NCBI RefSeq assembly: GCF_013155395.1
Contig: NZ_JABJWC010000018.1
Location: 1 to 64,000, forward strand
Reading direction: 5' to 3'
DNA length: 64,000 nucleotides
Origin: Komagataeibacter melomenusus
GTDB taxonomy: Bacteria > Pseudomonadota > Alphaproteobacteria > Acetobacterales > Acetobacteraceae
Positions 15,323 to 23,187 of the stretch are shown here, one piece after another. Below the pieces are notes generated by a model. The model ran no database searches and was not told where the DNA came from. It was given only the letters and a program-made list of their open reading frames with translations. How positions within the stretch are numbered: the first letter of the stretch is position 1; every line of letters starts with the position of its first letter. Made by a program: the position numbers and the translations under genes.

Positions 15323-15827
15323 GGCCATTCCCGCCCGCACCGGCTTCTATCCGGGCACGTTCGATCCCGTGACCTGCGGGCACATGGATATTATCGAACG
15401 CGCAGCCGGGCTGATGGACCGGCTGGTGATCGGGGTGGCCGAAAACCCCGACAAGCACCCGCTCCTGCCGCTGGACGAGCGGATCATGTGCCTGCGCACC
15501 GATATCGAACCGCTCAATGCGGGGCGGGTCATTCCCATCACCGTTGTCGGTTTTACGGGGCTGGTGGTGCATGCGGCGCGTACGCATGGGGCGCATGCAA
15601 TCATTCGCGGGCTGCGGGCGGTTGCGGATTTCGAATACGAGAACCAGATGTTCGGTATGAACCAGCACATGGCCCCGGACATTGACACGCTGTTCCTCAT
15701 GGCGCGCGAGGGGCACCAGTACGTCTCCTCGCGGCTGGTGAAGGAAATAGCGAAGCTGGATGGGGACATTTCCGGTTTTGTCCCCCCCTTTACGCGCAGG
15801 CACATCCTGAGTCGCCTGCGCGGTTGA
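15315..15827 (+). CDS. coaD: Phosphopantetheine adenylyltransferase
   Basis: 170 residues. Adenylates 4'-phosphopantetheine, the penultimate step of coenzyme A synthesis. Seen: nucleotidyltransferase motif [18 protein letters not shown] (T/HxGH-like), [20 protein letters not shown], and [20 protein letters not shown] near the C-terminus, all standard for CoaD. Start ATG 15315 lies inside the gyrA end (8-nt overlap); the longer in-frame reading has no family similarity. The overlap implies translational coupling to gyrA. Confidence 0.96.
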
Positions 15828-15891
15828 CGGGCCGGGACCACGCCTTGGGCGGCCCTGCCCTCCCACCCCTATATTTACGAAACGGATCACG

Positions 15892-16383
15892 ATGTCTGCT
15901 ACTGAAAACAAGTCCGACCTGATCAACGTCGATCTCAAGACAGGACGGGTGGTGATCCGCCTGCGCCCCGACCTCGCGCCGCTGGCTGCCGAGCGCATCC
16001 GCACGCTGGCCGCGGAAGGCTTTTACGACAACACGCCCTTCCACCGCGTGATCCATGGCTTCATGGCGCAGGGCGGCGACCCCACGGGTACCGGCACCTC
16101 GGGCAGCAAGCTGCCGGACCTCAAGGCCGAGTTCACCAACAAGGCCAAGTTCGAGCGCGGCACGGTGGGCATGGCCCGCACCATGAACCCCAATAGCGCG
16201 AACAGCCAGTTCTTCATCATGTTCGAGCCCTCGCCGCACCTTGATGGCCAGTACACCATCGTGGGCCAGGTGATCGAAGGCATGGACCATATCGACCAGA
16301 TCAAGCGTGGCGCGGGCCAGAGCGGTATGGTGCAGGACCCTGACCGCATCATCAAGATGCGCCCGGCCGACGCCGCGGCCTGA
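15892..16383 (+). CDS. Peptidyl-prolyl cis-trans isomerase (cyclophilin type)
   Basis: 163 residues, a single cytoplasmic cyclophilin domain without signal peptide. Seen: FYDNTPFHRVIHGFMAQGGDPTGTGTSG, FERGTVGMART, NSANSQFFIMFEPSPHLDGQYTIVGQVIEGM, carrying the catalytic Arg of FHRVI and the FFI pocket residues. It folds proline-limited proteins; PpiB-like by size and lack of export signal. Same strand and 64 nt after coaD, so probably in the gyrA-coaD transcript; a GC hairpin follows its stop. Confidence 0.93.
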   Translation: MSATENKSDLINVDLKTGRVVIRLRPDLAPLAAERIRTLAAEGFYDNTPFHRVIHGFMAQGGDPTGTGTSGSKLPDLKAEFTNKAKFERGTVGMARTMNPNSANSQFFIMFEPSPHLDGQYTIVGQVIEGMDHIDQIKRGAGQSGMVQDPDRIIKMRPADAAA

Positions 16384-16392
16384 TCGGCTCCC

Positions 16393-16423
16393 GCCGGGCG
16401 GCGCGCCCTGCCGCCGCCCGGCA
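16393..16423 (+). terminator. GC hairpin after the cyclophilin gene
   Basis: GCCGGGCGGC paired with GCCGCCCGGC. It lacks a clear U-run, so termination is uncertain. Confidence 0.4.
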
Positions 16424-16454
16424 CCATCGCGCCAGCCTAAACGGCACGCGCAGG

Positions 16455-16483
16455 TTGACACTCCCGCCGTGGATGTTTAGAGA
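16455..16483 (+). promoter_or_regulatory. Putative sigma-70 promoter for tRNA-Lys
   Basis: TTGACA, 17-nt spacer, TAGAGA. The -35 is perfect and the -10 is weak; the predicted start would be about 55 nt before the mature tRNA. Confidence 0.5.
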
Positions 16484-16547
16484 CCTGCCCAAGGCGCCAC
16501 GCCCCGGTTCGACCGGCAGGCTGGCCCCTTGATGAAACAGGTCATGT

Positions 16548-16623
16548 GAGCCGGTAGCTCAGTCGGTAGAGCATTCGACTTTTAATCGAATGGTCGTGGG
16601 TTCGAATCCCACCCGGCTCACCA
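16548..16623 (+). tRNA. tRNA-Lys (anticodon UUU)
   Basis: 76 nt including an encoded CCA. Acceptor GAGCCGG pairs with CCGGCTC, discriminator A, then CCA. D arm GCTC...GAGC, anticodon stem CATTCGA/TCGAATG with loop CTTTTAA and anticodon TTT at 16581-16583, T arm GTGGG-TTCGAATC-CCAC. Standard cloverleaf. Its wobble U34 is a known target of MnmA, encoded at 61905-63002. Confidence 0.98.
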
Positions 16624-17064
16624 GAACCCTCCCCTCCCTTTTCCGCTTTTATGATCCCACCGCCCCTGTTGCGTGGCGTGGGGCATGTTTGTTCGCGCAT
16701 GCCACAACGAACCCATGGCGCTGCGACCCTACCCCCCAAATTTCGATATAACCACCATGGACCGCCCCGGCCCGTGGCGACAGGTCGTGGCCGGATGCAG
16801 ACCCTGAAAGGGGCAGATGGCTCCAGAAAAATGCGTTTTCAGGCGGCTTCACATTCGGTTTAATAATTAAATTATCTTATTGCCAATTTTTTTATAATTT
16901 TATGTCTTGATCTATGGCTGTTTTTTCAAATAAATGGCCTTCCGCCATGCGGTCACAGGATATTCGCACATTCCGGCCGCTTTCCCTCCCGCTATCATTG
17001 CCGGTGCAATGGATGGCGAGCCTGCCCCGGCCCGGCGCAGGTGCTTCAGAGTCTGTGAGATGCC
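16624..17064. other. Non-coding interval between tRNA-Lys and edd
   Basis: 441 nt without a supportable gene. About 16825-16935 is sharply AT-rich against the surrounding GC-rich DNA and contains a perfect -10 box TATAAT at 16893-16898, but no -35 at the right distance. Likely the edd-eda promoter region, perhaps activator-dependent. Confidence 0.6.
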
Positions 17065-18903
17065 ATGAGCCTGCACCCTGTCCTGACCGCCGTGACCGAG
17101 CGGGTCATTGCCCGTTCGGCCCGTACCCGCCGGGCCTATCTGGACCTGATCGCCCGCGAGCGTGAAAACGGCATCAGCCGCCCGCGCCTGGCCTGCGGCA
17201 ACCTGGCCCACGCCATTGCGGCCTCGGGCAGCGACAAGGCAGGGCTGCGCACGGCAGGCGGCATGAATGTGGGCATCATCACCGCCTATAACGACATGCT
17301 CTCCGCCCACCAGCCCTATGGCCGCTATCCTGACCAGATCAAGCTGTTCGCGCGTGAGGTGGGCGGCACGGCGCAGGTGGCCGGTGGCACGCCCGCCATG
17401 TGCGATGGCGTGACCCAGGGCCAGCCGGGCATGGAAATCTCGCTGTTCAGCCGTGATGTGATTGCGCTGTCCACCGCCGTGGGGCTGAGCCATGGCATGT
17501 ATGAAGGCGTGGCCATGCTGGGCATATGCGACAAGATCGTGCCCGGCCTGCTGATGGGCGCGCTGCGCTTTGGCCACCTGCCCACCATCCTGATCCCCTC
17601 CGGCCCCATGCCCTCGGGCCTGCCCAATAGCGAGAAGCAGCGCATCCGCCAGCTTTATGCCGAGGGCAAGGTCGGCAAGGACAGACTGATGGATGCGGAA
17701 TCCGAATCCTATCACGCGGCGGGCACCTGCACCTTCTATGGCACGGCCAACACCAACCAGATGCTGATGGAGGTGATGGGCCTGCACCTGCCCGGCTCCT
17801 CCTTCGTGCCGCCCAACACCAGGCTGCGGCAGGAACTGACGCGTGCCGCCATCCACCGCCTGAGCGAGATCGGCGCGCGCGGCGAAGATTACCGCCCGCT
17901 GGGGCTGTGTGTTGATGAACGCGCCATTGTCAACGCCGCCGTGGGCCTGCTGGCCACGGGGGGATCGACCAACCTTGCCATCCACATCCCCGCCATGGCG
18001 CGGGCGGCGGGCATCATCATTGACTGGACCGACCTCGACCAGCTTTCGGCCATCGTGCCGCAGCTTACCCGCGTGTACCCCAACGGGTCGGAGGATGTGA
18101 ACGCCTTCCACGCGGTAGGCGGCATGCCCAGCCTGATCGGCTCGCTGCTCGATGCCGGCCTGCTGCACCCCGATATCCTGACCGTGGCGCGTGGCGGCTT
18201 TAATGAATACCGCAAGAAGCCCGAACTGCGTGACGATAAGGTGGTGTGGGAAGAAGCTGGCCCCTCCACCAACGAGGGCATCCTGCGCGCGCCCGCCAAC
18301 CCCTTCCGCGCCGATGGCGGCATGAAGGTGATGGAGGGCAATCTGGGGCGCGGCATCTACAAGACCAGTTCCGTCGCCCCCGAGCGCTGGACCATCGAGG
18401 CCCCGGCCGCCGTGTTCGACCACCAGGAAGACGTGCTGGCTGCCTTCCGCGATGGCAAACTCGACCGTGACGTGGTGGTCGTGGTGCGCTTTCAGGGCCC
18501 CGCCGCCAACGGCATGCCCGAGTTGCACAAGCTCACCCCCACCCTGGCGGTGTTGCAGGACCGCGGCCACAAGGTGGCACTCGTCACCGATGGCCGCATG
18601 TCGGGGGCCAGCGGCAAGGTGCCCGCTGCCATCCATATCGGGCCGGAAGCCTATGTGGGCGGACCGCTGTCGCTGCTGCGCGATGGCGATATGGTGCGCG
18701 TCTGTGCGCAGACAGGCCGCATCGAGGCACTGGTGGAGGCCAGCGTAATGGCCGACCGCACGCCCGCCCGGCCGCCCGCGCCACAGTTCGGCACCGGGCG
18801 CGAACTGTTTGCGCTGATGCGCAATAACGTGGACCTGCCCGAGCAGGGGGCCTCGGCCATTCTTGCTTCCATGGACCACATGGCGGCACAACAGAGCGCA
18901 TGA
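17065..18903 (+). CDS. edd: 6-phosphogluconate dehydratase
   Basis: 612 residues, the usual Edd length. Dehydrates 6-phosphogluconate to 2-keto-3-deoxy-6-phosphogluconate, first committed step of the Entner-Doudoroff pathway. Seen: IlvD/Edd-family motifs [69 protein letters not shown] and [13 protein letters not shown]; the cysteines in CDG, CDK and GTC fit the iron-sulfur ligands. Edd rather than dihydroxyacid dehydratase because of length and because eda follows directly. Its end overlaps an in-frame ATG of eda as ATGA. Confidence 0.96.
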   Translation: MSLHPVLTAVTERVIARSARTRRAYLDLIARERENGISRPRLACGNLAHAIAASGSDKAGLRTAGGMNVGIITAYNDMLSAHQPYGRYPDQIKLFAREVGGTAQVAGGTPAMCDGVTQGQPGMEISLFSRDVIALSTAVGLSHGMYEGVAMLGICDKIVPGLLMGALRFGHLPTILIPSGPMPSGLPNSEKQRIRQLYAEGKVGKDRLMDAESESYHAAGTCTFYGTANTNQMLMEVMGLHLPGSSFVPPNTRLRQELTRAAIHRLSEIGARGEDYRPLGLCVDERAIVNAAVGLLATGGSTNLAIHIPAMARAAGIIIDWTDLDQLSAIVPQLTRVYPNGSEDVNAFHAVGGMPSLIGSLLDAGLLHPDILTVARGGFNEYRKKPELRDDKVVWEEAGPSTNEGILRAPANPFRADGGMKVMEGNLGRGIYKTSSVAPERWTIEAPAAVFDHQEDVLAAFRDGKLDRDVVVVVRFQGPAANGMPELHKLTPTLAVLQDRGHKVALVTDGRMSGASGKVPAAIHIGPEAYVGGPLSLLRDGDMVRVCAQTGRIEALVEASVMADRTPARPPAPQFGTGRELFALMRNNVDLPEQGASAILASMDHMAAQQSA

Positions 18904-18932
18904 ACCCCAACGCCTTGCACAAGGAAGCCGAC

Positions 18933-19547
18933 ATGGCCCGCATTGAAGAGATCATGACCCTTGCCCCGGTTATTCCGGTGCTGGTCATTCACGACCCCGC
19001 CCATGCCCGCCCGGTGGCCGAGGCCCTTGTGGCCGGTGGCCTGCGCGCGCTGGAGGTGACCCTGCGCACCGACTGCGCGCTGGAAGTCATTGCCGAGATG
19101 GCGAAGGTGGAAGGCGCCGTTGTGGGCGCTGGCACCGTGCTCAATGGCGATGACCTCAAGCGCTCGGTCGATGCGGGGGCGCGCTTCATTGTCAGCCCCG
19201 GCCTGACCACGGGGGTTGCGCAGGCCGCACGGGCGAGCGATGTGCCGCTGCTGCCCGGCACGGCCAATGCCAGCGACATCATGCGCGGGATGGACCTTGG
19301 CCTTTCGCACTTCAAGTTCTTCCCCGCCGTGGCGGCGGGTGGCATCCCGGCGCTGAAAGCGCTGTCCGCCCCGTTTGGCCAGGCGCGGTTCTGCCCCACC
19401 GGCGGCATCAAGGCGGAGACCGCAACCGAGTGGCTGGGCCTGCCTGCCGTGCTGTGCGTGGGCGGGTCGTGGCTGGTGCCCGCAGGTGCGCCGGATGTGG
19501 CGGCTATTACCGCGCGCGCAAGGCAGGCAGCGGCGCTGAAAGGCTGA
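18933..19547 (+). CDS. eda: 2-dehydro-3-deoxy-phosphogluconate (KDPG) aldolase
   Basis: 204 residues. Cleaves KDPG to pyruvate and glyceraldehyde-3-phosphate. Seen: MARIEEIMTLAPVIPVLVI, Glu41 in ALEVTLRT, VGAGTVLN, VSPGL, LLPGTANASDIM, the Schiff-base Lys128 in SHFKFFPA and the phosphate-binding FCPTGGI. I prefer ATG 18933, with AAGGAAG six bases upstream and alignment to the family's N-terminus; an ATG at 18900 overlapping the edd stop would add 11 residues. Transcribed with edd; a palindromic element follows. Confidence 0.96.
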   Translation: MARIEEIMTLAPVIPVLVIHDPAHARPVAEALVAGGLRALEVTLRTDCALEVIAEMAKVEGAVVGAGTVLNGDDLKRSVDAGARFIVSPGLTTGVAQAARASDVPLLPGTANASDIMRGMDLGLSHFKFFPAVAAGGIPALKALSAPFGQARFCPTGGIKAETATEWLGLPAVLCVGGSWLVPAGAPDVAAITARARQAAALKG

Positions 19548-19552
19548 TAAAA

Positions 19553-19616
19553 TCAAAAGTTTCCGGGCGCCGCCTTTTTAAAATAAGGCGGCGTTCCCCG
19601 GAGCTGTTTGAAAAAC
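19553..19616. repeat. Dispersed palindromic intergenic element, copy 2 (diverged)
   Basis: Reverse orientation: AAAGTTTCCGGGCGCCGCC, GGCGGCGTTCC, then GAGCTGTTTG. The GC hairpin is kept and the arms are decayed. It follows eda directly and may be its terminator. Confidence 0.65.
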
Positions 19617-19708
19617 GCGCCATCAATAGCACCGCCCCATGCCAACCATCGTCTTTCAGGCCATGACGCCATAAGATCCTGCCTGTCATTCAAGGGAACA
19701 GAGTCATT

Positions 19709-20068
19709 ATGGATCAGGCACAGGCGGAAGCAATCGTTGCATGCAACGCCCCCTTCAGTCCCCATTTCCGCGATGGGTCCTTCCTTGGCAGACTGCATGA
19801 GGAATGGATCTGGGATGAAGGCGAATTCGCGCAGTTGAAGCAGGCCATCACCTGCCTGACCCATCATAAATGCCAGGATGCCGCGATACGCGCGCAGGCA
19901 TTCGATATCTTCAGCTACCTGATGTCCGTTGCATTGCTCAGCCATTGCAACCCCGATGATCTGTACAGGATCGCCAATATGGATACCGACCTGTTCTGGG
20001 CACGGCGCGAAGAAGTGCAGATGGTGTTCGATCATTTCCTGGGTAGCTGGCAGTTCCGCCCGGCCTGA
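19709..20068 (+). CDS. Small hypothetical protein, immunity-protein-like
   Basis: 119 residues, acidic, cytoplasmic, no signal peptide or membrane segment. Seen: EEWIWDEGEFAQLKQAIT, then FDIFSYLMSVALLSHCNPDDLYRIANMDTDLFWARRE and VQMVFDHFLGSWQF. From memory this resembles bacterial immunity-type proteins of polymorphic toxin systems (EWxWDE followed by a helical body ending FFxxW, as in Imm41); this is a pattern match, not a search result. AAGGGA lies 11-16 nt before the ATG. No toxin gene is adjacent: neighbours are eda and alkB. Function otherwise unknown. Confidence 0.7.
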   Translation: MDQAQAEAIVACNAPFSPHFRDGSFLGRLHEEWIWDEGEFAQLKQAITCLTHHKCQDAAIRAQAFDIFSYLMSVALLSHCNPDDLYRIANMDTDLFWARREEVQMVFDHFLGSWQFRPA

Positions 20069-20080
20069 CGCAGCCCTGCC

Positions 20081-20734
20081 CTACCACACCCGCCGGAAGG
20101 TCAGGTTGTAGCGGCATGGCCCCGTAACCGGATGCTGTCCTGCCCGCAGCGGCGCAATGCCGTGAAAGACAGGCCGCGACGGGCCGCCCCACACCACCAC
20201 ATCACCATGTAGCAACGGAATACGCCGCACCGGGTCGGCACGCTGCAACCCACCCCATTGAAAGATGGCAGGCAGGCCGAAGGAGACGGACACAACCGGC
20301 GCATCCGCCCGCTCGTCACCATCCTGATGCAGCCCCATGCGCGCGCCGGGGCGGTAGCCGTTGATCAGGCAGGTATCGGGCGCAAACCCTTCATGCCCCG
20401 CAAGCCGCGCCGCCACGATGGCCCAGTCCCGCCACGCAGGCGGCAGGGCGGGCCAGGGCTGGCCGGTCATGGGGTCGCGGGTTTCATAACGGTGGCCCTG
20501 CGCGTCACTGCACCACCCTGCCGCCCCGCAACAGGTCATGGCAACCGACATGGTGCCCCCGCCCGCCACTGTCATGCGCCGGAAGGGCGAGAGGCGGGCA
20601 ATCTGCTTTACACCCGCCAGCATCTCCTGCGCCTGTGGCGCGGCATGACCGCGCAGCACCATGGCCCCGGCATCGAGCACTTCATGCCTGGGCGCGGAGG
20701 CTGGCGGTGGGTCGAGCATGAATTCCTGCTGCAT
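20081..20734 (-). CDS. alkB: AlkB-type 2-oxoglutarate/Fe(II) DNA dealkylase
   Basis: 217 residues, like E. coli AlkB (216). Oxidatively removes alkyl groups from 1-methyladenine and 3-methylcytosine. Seen: iron ligands His136 and Asp138 in GLHQDGDE and His191 in VFHGI; the 2-oxoglutarate-binding RYNLTFRR at 208-215; substrate-side MSVAMTCCGAAGW and NGYRPGARM. PVVSVSFGLPAIFQWGG is the usual core strand. It is convergent with the immunity-like gene at 19709 (12 nt between stops) and stands alone; no ada gene is near. Confidence 0.95.
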   Translation of the reverse strand: MQQEFMLDPPPASAPRHEVLDAGAMVLRGHAAPQAQEMLAGVKQIARLSPFRRMTVAGGGTMSVAMTCCGAAGWCSDAQGHRYETRDPMTGQPWPALPPAWRDWAIVAARLAGHEGFAPDTCLINGYRPGARMGLHQDGDERADAPVVSVSFGLPAIFQWGGLQRADPVRRIPLLHGDVVVWGGPSRPVFHGIAPLRAGQHPVTGPCRYNLTFRRVW

Positions 20735-20793
20735 CTACCCTGTATACCCCCTGTGCCCTGCCACGAACCATAGGCAACCATTGCTTTCCTGAT

Positions 20794-20857
20794 GCTGCCG
20801 GTTTTCAATAAAGGCAGCATTGTTCAAAACTTTTTGGGAAAAGCTTCACCAAAAACC
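20794..20857. repeat. Dispersed palindromic intergenic element, copy 3 (diverged)
   Basis: Reverse orientation: GCTGCCGGTTTTCAATAAAGGCAGC hairpin, then CAAAACTTTTTGGGAAAAGC and TTCACCAAAAACC. It lies between the divergent starts of alkB and the gene at 20892, so here it is upstream of genes. Confidence 0.65.
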
Positions 20858-20891
20858 AGGCATTGCATCCATCACGGAAGGAACCATATTC

Positions 20892-21149
20892 ATGGATGAA
20901 AACCAGCCGGTATTGGTCGCCATACCAGCCCTGATATTACTGCTACTGCGCAAAGAAGAAGAAAAAGGTTCTCCCCTCACGAAAGAAGAAGTCTTATCCA
21001 TAAGGGATAACGCTGCCTGCATGACCGTACCCTATTTCGCAGCCCTTCAGGCAAGTAAACAGCGCGGTTATGATGACATATCACTGGAAAACGCGTGGGA
21101 AGACTGGTGCCAGGTACGACCCGGTCTCGTTGGTGATGGCACGTCCTGA
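20892..21149 (+). CDS. Small conserved hypothetical protein
   Basis: 85 residues. Seen: MDENQPVLVAIPALILLLLRKEEEKGSPLTKEEVLSIRD is broken by me into an Ile/Leu-rich start and the helical motif KGSPLTKEEVLSIRDNAACM, then RGYDDISLENAWEDW. I recall this KGSPLT-IRD-WEDW pattern in short conserved proteins of unknown function, sometimes near toxin-immunity loci. GGAAGGAA sits nine bases before ATG 20892; an earlier in-frame start at 20820 would read through the repeat and is unlikely. Together with the gene at 19709 it frames alkB. No function can be assigned. Confidence 0.72.
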   Translation: MDENQPVLVAIPALILLLLRKEEEKGSPLTKEEVLSIRDNAACMTVPYFAALQASKQRGYDDISLENAWEDWCQVRPGLVGDGTS

Positions 21150-21262
21150 CGACCGGGGCCGAACCCGGCCGGGTTCCTGATGGCGCCATCCTTTCCTGTC
21201 GCATCGATACCGGCATGAAGGTATGAGGCCAGTCCGCCGCACCCTTTTGCAAGCCTCCACAT

Positions 21263-21293
21263 AAAAAAGGGGCACCCGCACCGGATGCCCCTT
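21263..21293 (-). terminator. Intrinsic terminator of the DUF2076 gene
   Basis: Minus strand: AAGGGGCA, loop, TGCCCC followed by TTTTTTAT. It lies about 25 nt past the stop of the gene at 21316. Confidence 0.85.
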
Positions 21294-21315
21294 CCCGTAG
21301 CAAGACAGCGCTCAA

Positions 21316-22080
21316 TCAGAAGCTGTTGTCATCGCCTGCGTCAAACCCGCCACCATCATCGCCACCACCGGCATCAAAACCGGAATCCGCCGTGGTGCCG
21401 CCACCGGCAAACGGGTCGGCGCCGCCGGTGCCAGCCGTGCTGTCACCATAGTTGTTGTTGATGATGGTCTCGCCCGTGCCGCCCTGGGGCATGCCGCTGG
21501 CAAAGCCGCCATCATCATGGTGCCCGCTGAACAGGCCGGTCAGCGCGTTGCCCATCATCATGCCACCGGCCACACCGGCTGCCGTGGTCAGCGCGGAGCC
21601 CAGAAAGCCCGACCCCCGCGCGGGGAACATGCCCGGCTGCATGCCCTGCGGGTAGACCGGCTGCGGCGGCGGGCTGGAAGGGGCAGCCCCACCCCAGCCC
21701 GGCGGCGGGGGTGCTGCCTGCTGCGCGCGCTGCCCGCCACCAAAAATACCGCTGAGGAACCCGCCACCGCTGCCACCCGATGACTGCTGCGGCGGCACCT
21801 GCTGGCGCATCTGCTGGATCTGCTGCTGCGCCTGCTGGAGCTGCCACTGAAGCTGGCGAATCTGGTTCTGCGCCTCGGCCAGGGCCGCTTCCTGCACCAC
21901 GGCGGTCTGGGTGATGCGGTAGCGGGCTTCAGGATATTGCTGGAACATCTGCCCGATATACTGATCGGCCTGCGGGTCGATCGGCGGGAGGGCATTTGTC
22001 GTCTGCGGCACGCTACCGGGGGCATTGCCCCCCACGCGGGCAAAAAACTGTGTGATCAGTGCGCGTTCCTGGTCATTCAT
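21316..22080 (-). CDS. DUF2076 domain-containing protein
   Basis: 254 residues. Seen: the family start MNDQERALITQFFARVGG; residues 40-60 DQYIGQMFQQYPEARYRITQ; a Gln-rich coiled coil about 60-95 (EAQNQIRQLQWQLQQAQQQIQQMRQQ); a Pro/Gly linker; a hydrophobic glycine-zipper-like stretch about 150-180 (GSALTTAAGVAGGMMMGNALTGLF); and a disordered Gly/Asp-rich C-terminus. No signal peptide. The family is called a putative periplasmic ligand-binding sensor in some databases, but no function is established. Monocistronic, with its own terminator. Confidence 0.85.
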   Translation of the reverse strand: MNDQERALITQFFARVGGNAPGSVPQTTNALPPIDPQADQYIGQMFQQYPEARYRITQTAVVQEAALAEAQNQIRQLQWQLQQAQQQIQQMRQQVPPQQSSGGSGGGFLSGIFGGGQRAQQAAPPPPGWGGAAPSSPPPQPVYPQGMQPGMFPARGSGFLGSALTTAAGVAGGMMMGNALTGLFSGHHDDGGFASGMPQGGTGETIINNNYGDSTAGTGGADPFAGGGTTADSGFDAGGGDDGGGFDAGDDNSF

Positions 22081-22290
22081 CCTGTCTGTCCTGCCTTGGG
22101 CTGGGAATACCGTCTCCCTGCCGATGTGGTCCGTGCGGGCGCAATAAGCAAGGCCCAAACCCGCCATGCGGGGCCGCTTTGGGCGTATGGCACGCCCGAC
22201 CTTCCGGTCGGGGCCGCATAACGGTATGCTGTCCGGCGATTTTGCGCCAGATGGTGCAGACCTCTCCCCGTTTACCGGAGCATCTCGTTC

Positions 22291-23181
22291 ATGGACCCGG
22301 CCCCCGTGCCCCGATCACCCACCTCACCGCGCCCGCTGTCATTCCAGGGGCTGATCCTGAAACTGCACCAGTTCTGGTCCGATCAGGGCTGCGCCATCCT
22401 CCAGCCCTATGATACGGAGGTGGGTGCAGGCACACTCTCGCCGCACACCACGCTGCGCGCCCTTGGCCCCAAGCCATGGAAGGCCGCCTACGTGCAGCCG
22501 TGCCGCCGCCCGTCCGATGGCCGCTATGGCGAGAACCCGAATCGCCTCCAGCACTATTACCAGTACCAGGTCCTGCTCAAGCCCACGCCGGAGGAGAGCC
22601 AGAAGCTGCTGCTCGACAGCTACCGCGCCATCGGCATCGACCCGCTCGAGCACGACATCCGCTTTGTGGAGGATGACTGGGAAAACCCCACCATCGGCGC
22701 CTGGGGCCTGGGGTGGGAAGTGTGGTGCGATGGCATGGAGGTGACGCAGTTCACCTACTTCCAGCAGGTTGGCGGCATTCCCACCGTCATGCCGTCCACC
22801 GAACTGACCTACGGGCTGGAACGGCTGGCGATGTACGTGCAGGGAATCGAGAATGTCTATGACCTCGATTTCAACGGCCAGGGCCTGAAATATGGCGATG
22901 TGTTCCTGCGTGCCGAGCAGGACTATTCGCGCCACAACTTCGAGGTGGCGGATGTGGAGATGCTGCACCGGCACTTCATCGACGCCGAGCGCGAATCCAC
23001 CACCCTGGCCGAGGCCGGGCTGGCCCAGCCCGCCTATGACCAGTGCCTCAAGGCCAGCCACCTGTTCAACCTGCTCGACGCGCGCGGCGTGATCAGCGTA
23101 AGCGAGCGCGCCGCCTATATCGGCCGCGTGCGCAACCTGGCCAGGCGCTGCTGTGAAACGTGGCTGGCGGGCGAGGAATAA
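22291..23181 (+). CDS. glyQ: Glycyl-tRNA synthetase alpha subunit
   Basis: 296 residues. Catalytic (class II) chain of the alpha2beta2 bacterial GlyRS. Seen: [54 protein letters not shown], and the aminoacylation core [26 protein letters not shown] and [11 protein letters not shown]. The first 15 residues are a Pro-rich extension. GGAG stands 12 nt before the ATG. Six bases separate it from glyS, so the two chains are co-translated. Confidence 0.97.
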   Translation: MDPAPVPRSPTSPRPLSFQGLILKLHQFWSDQGCAILQPYDTEVGAGTLSPHTTLRALGPKPWKAAYVQPCRRPSDGRYGENPNRLQHYYQYQVLLKPTPEESQKLLLDSYRAIGIDPLEHDIRFVEDDWENPTIGAWGLGWEVWCDGMEVTQFTYFQQVGGIPTVMPSTELTYGLERLAMYVQGIENVYDLDFNGQGLKYGDVFLRAEQDYSRHNFEVADVEMLHRHFIDAERESTTLAEAGLAQPAYDQCLKASHLFNLLDARGVISVSERAAYIGRVRNLARRCCETWLAGEE

Positions 23182-23187
23182 GAGATC

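Noticed and set aside
16912-18891. 659-codon minus-strand frame opposite edd
   Set aside because: Antisense shadow of edd with the same composition bias; edd has all catalytic motifs.
21316-22080. Signal peptide or lipoprotein reading of the DUF2076 gene
   Set aside because: The start MNDQERALITQFFARVGG has no hydrophobic core or lipobox; the upstream extension is out of context.
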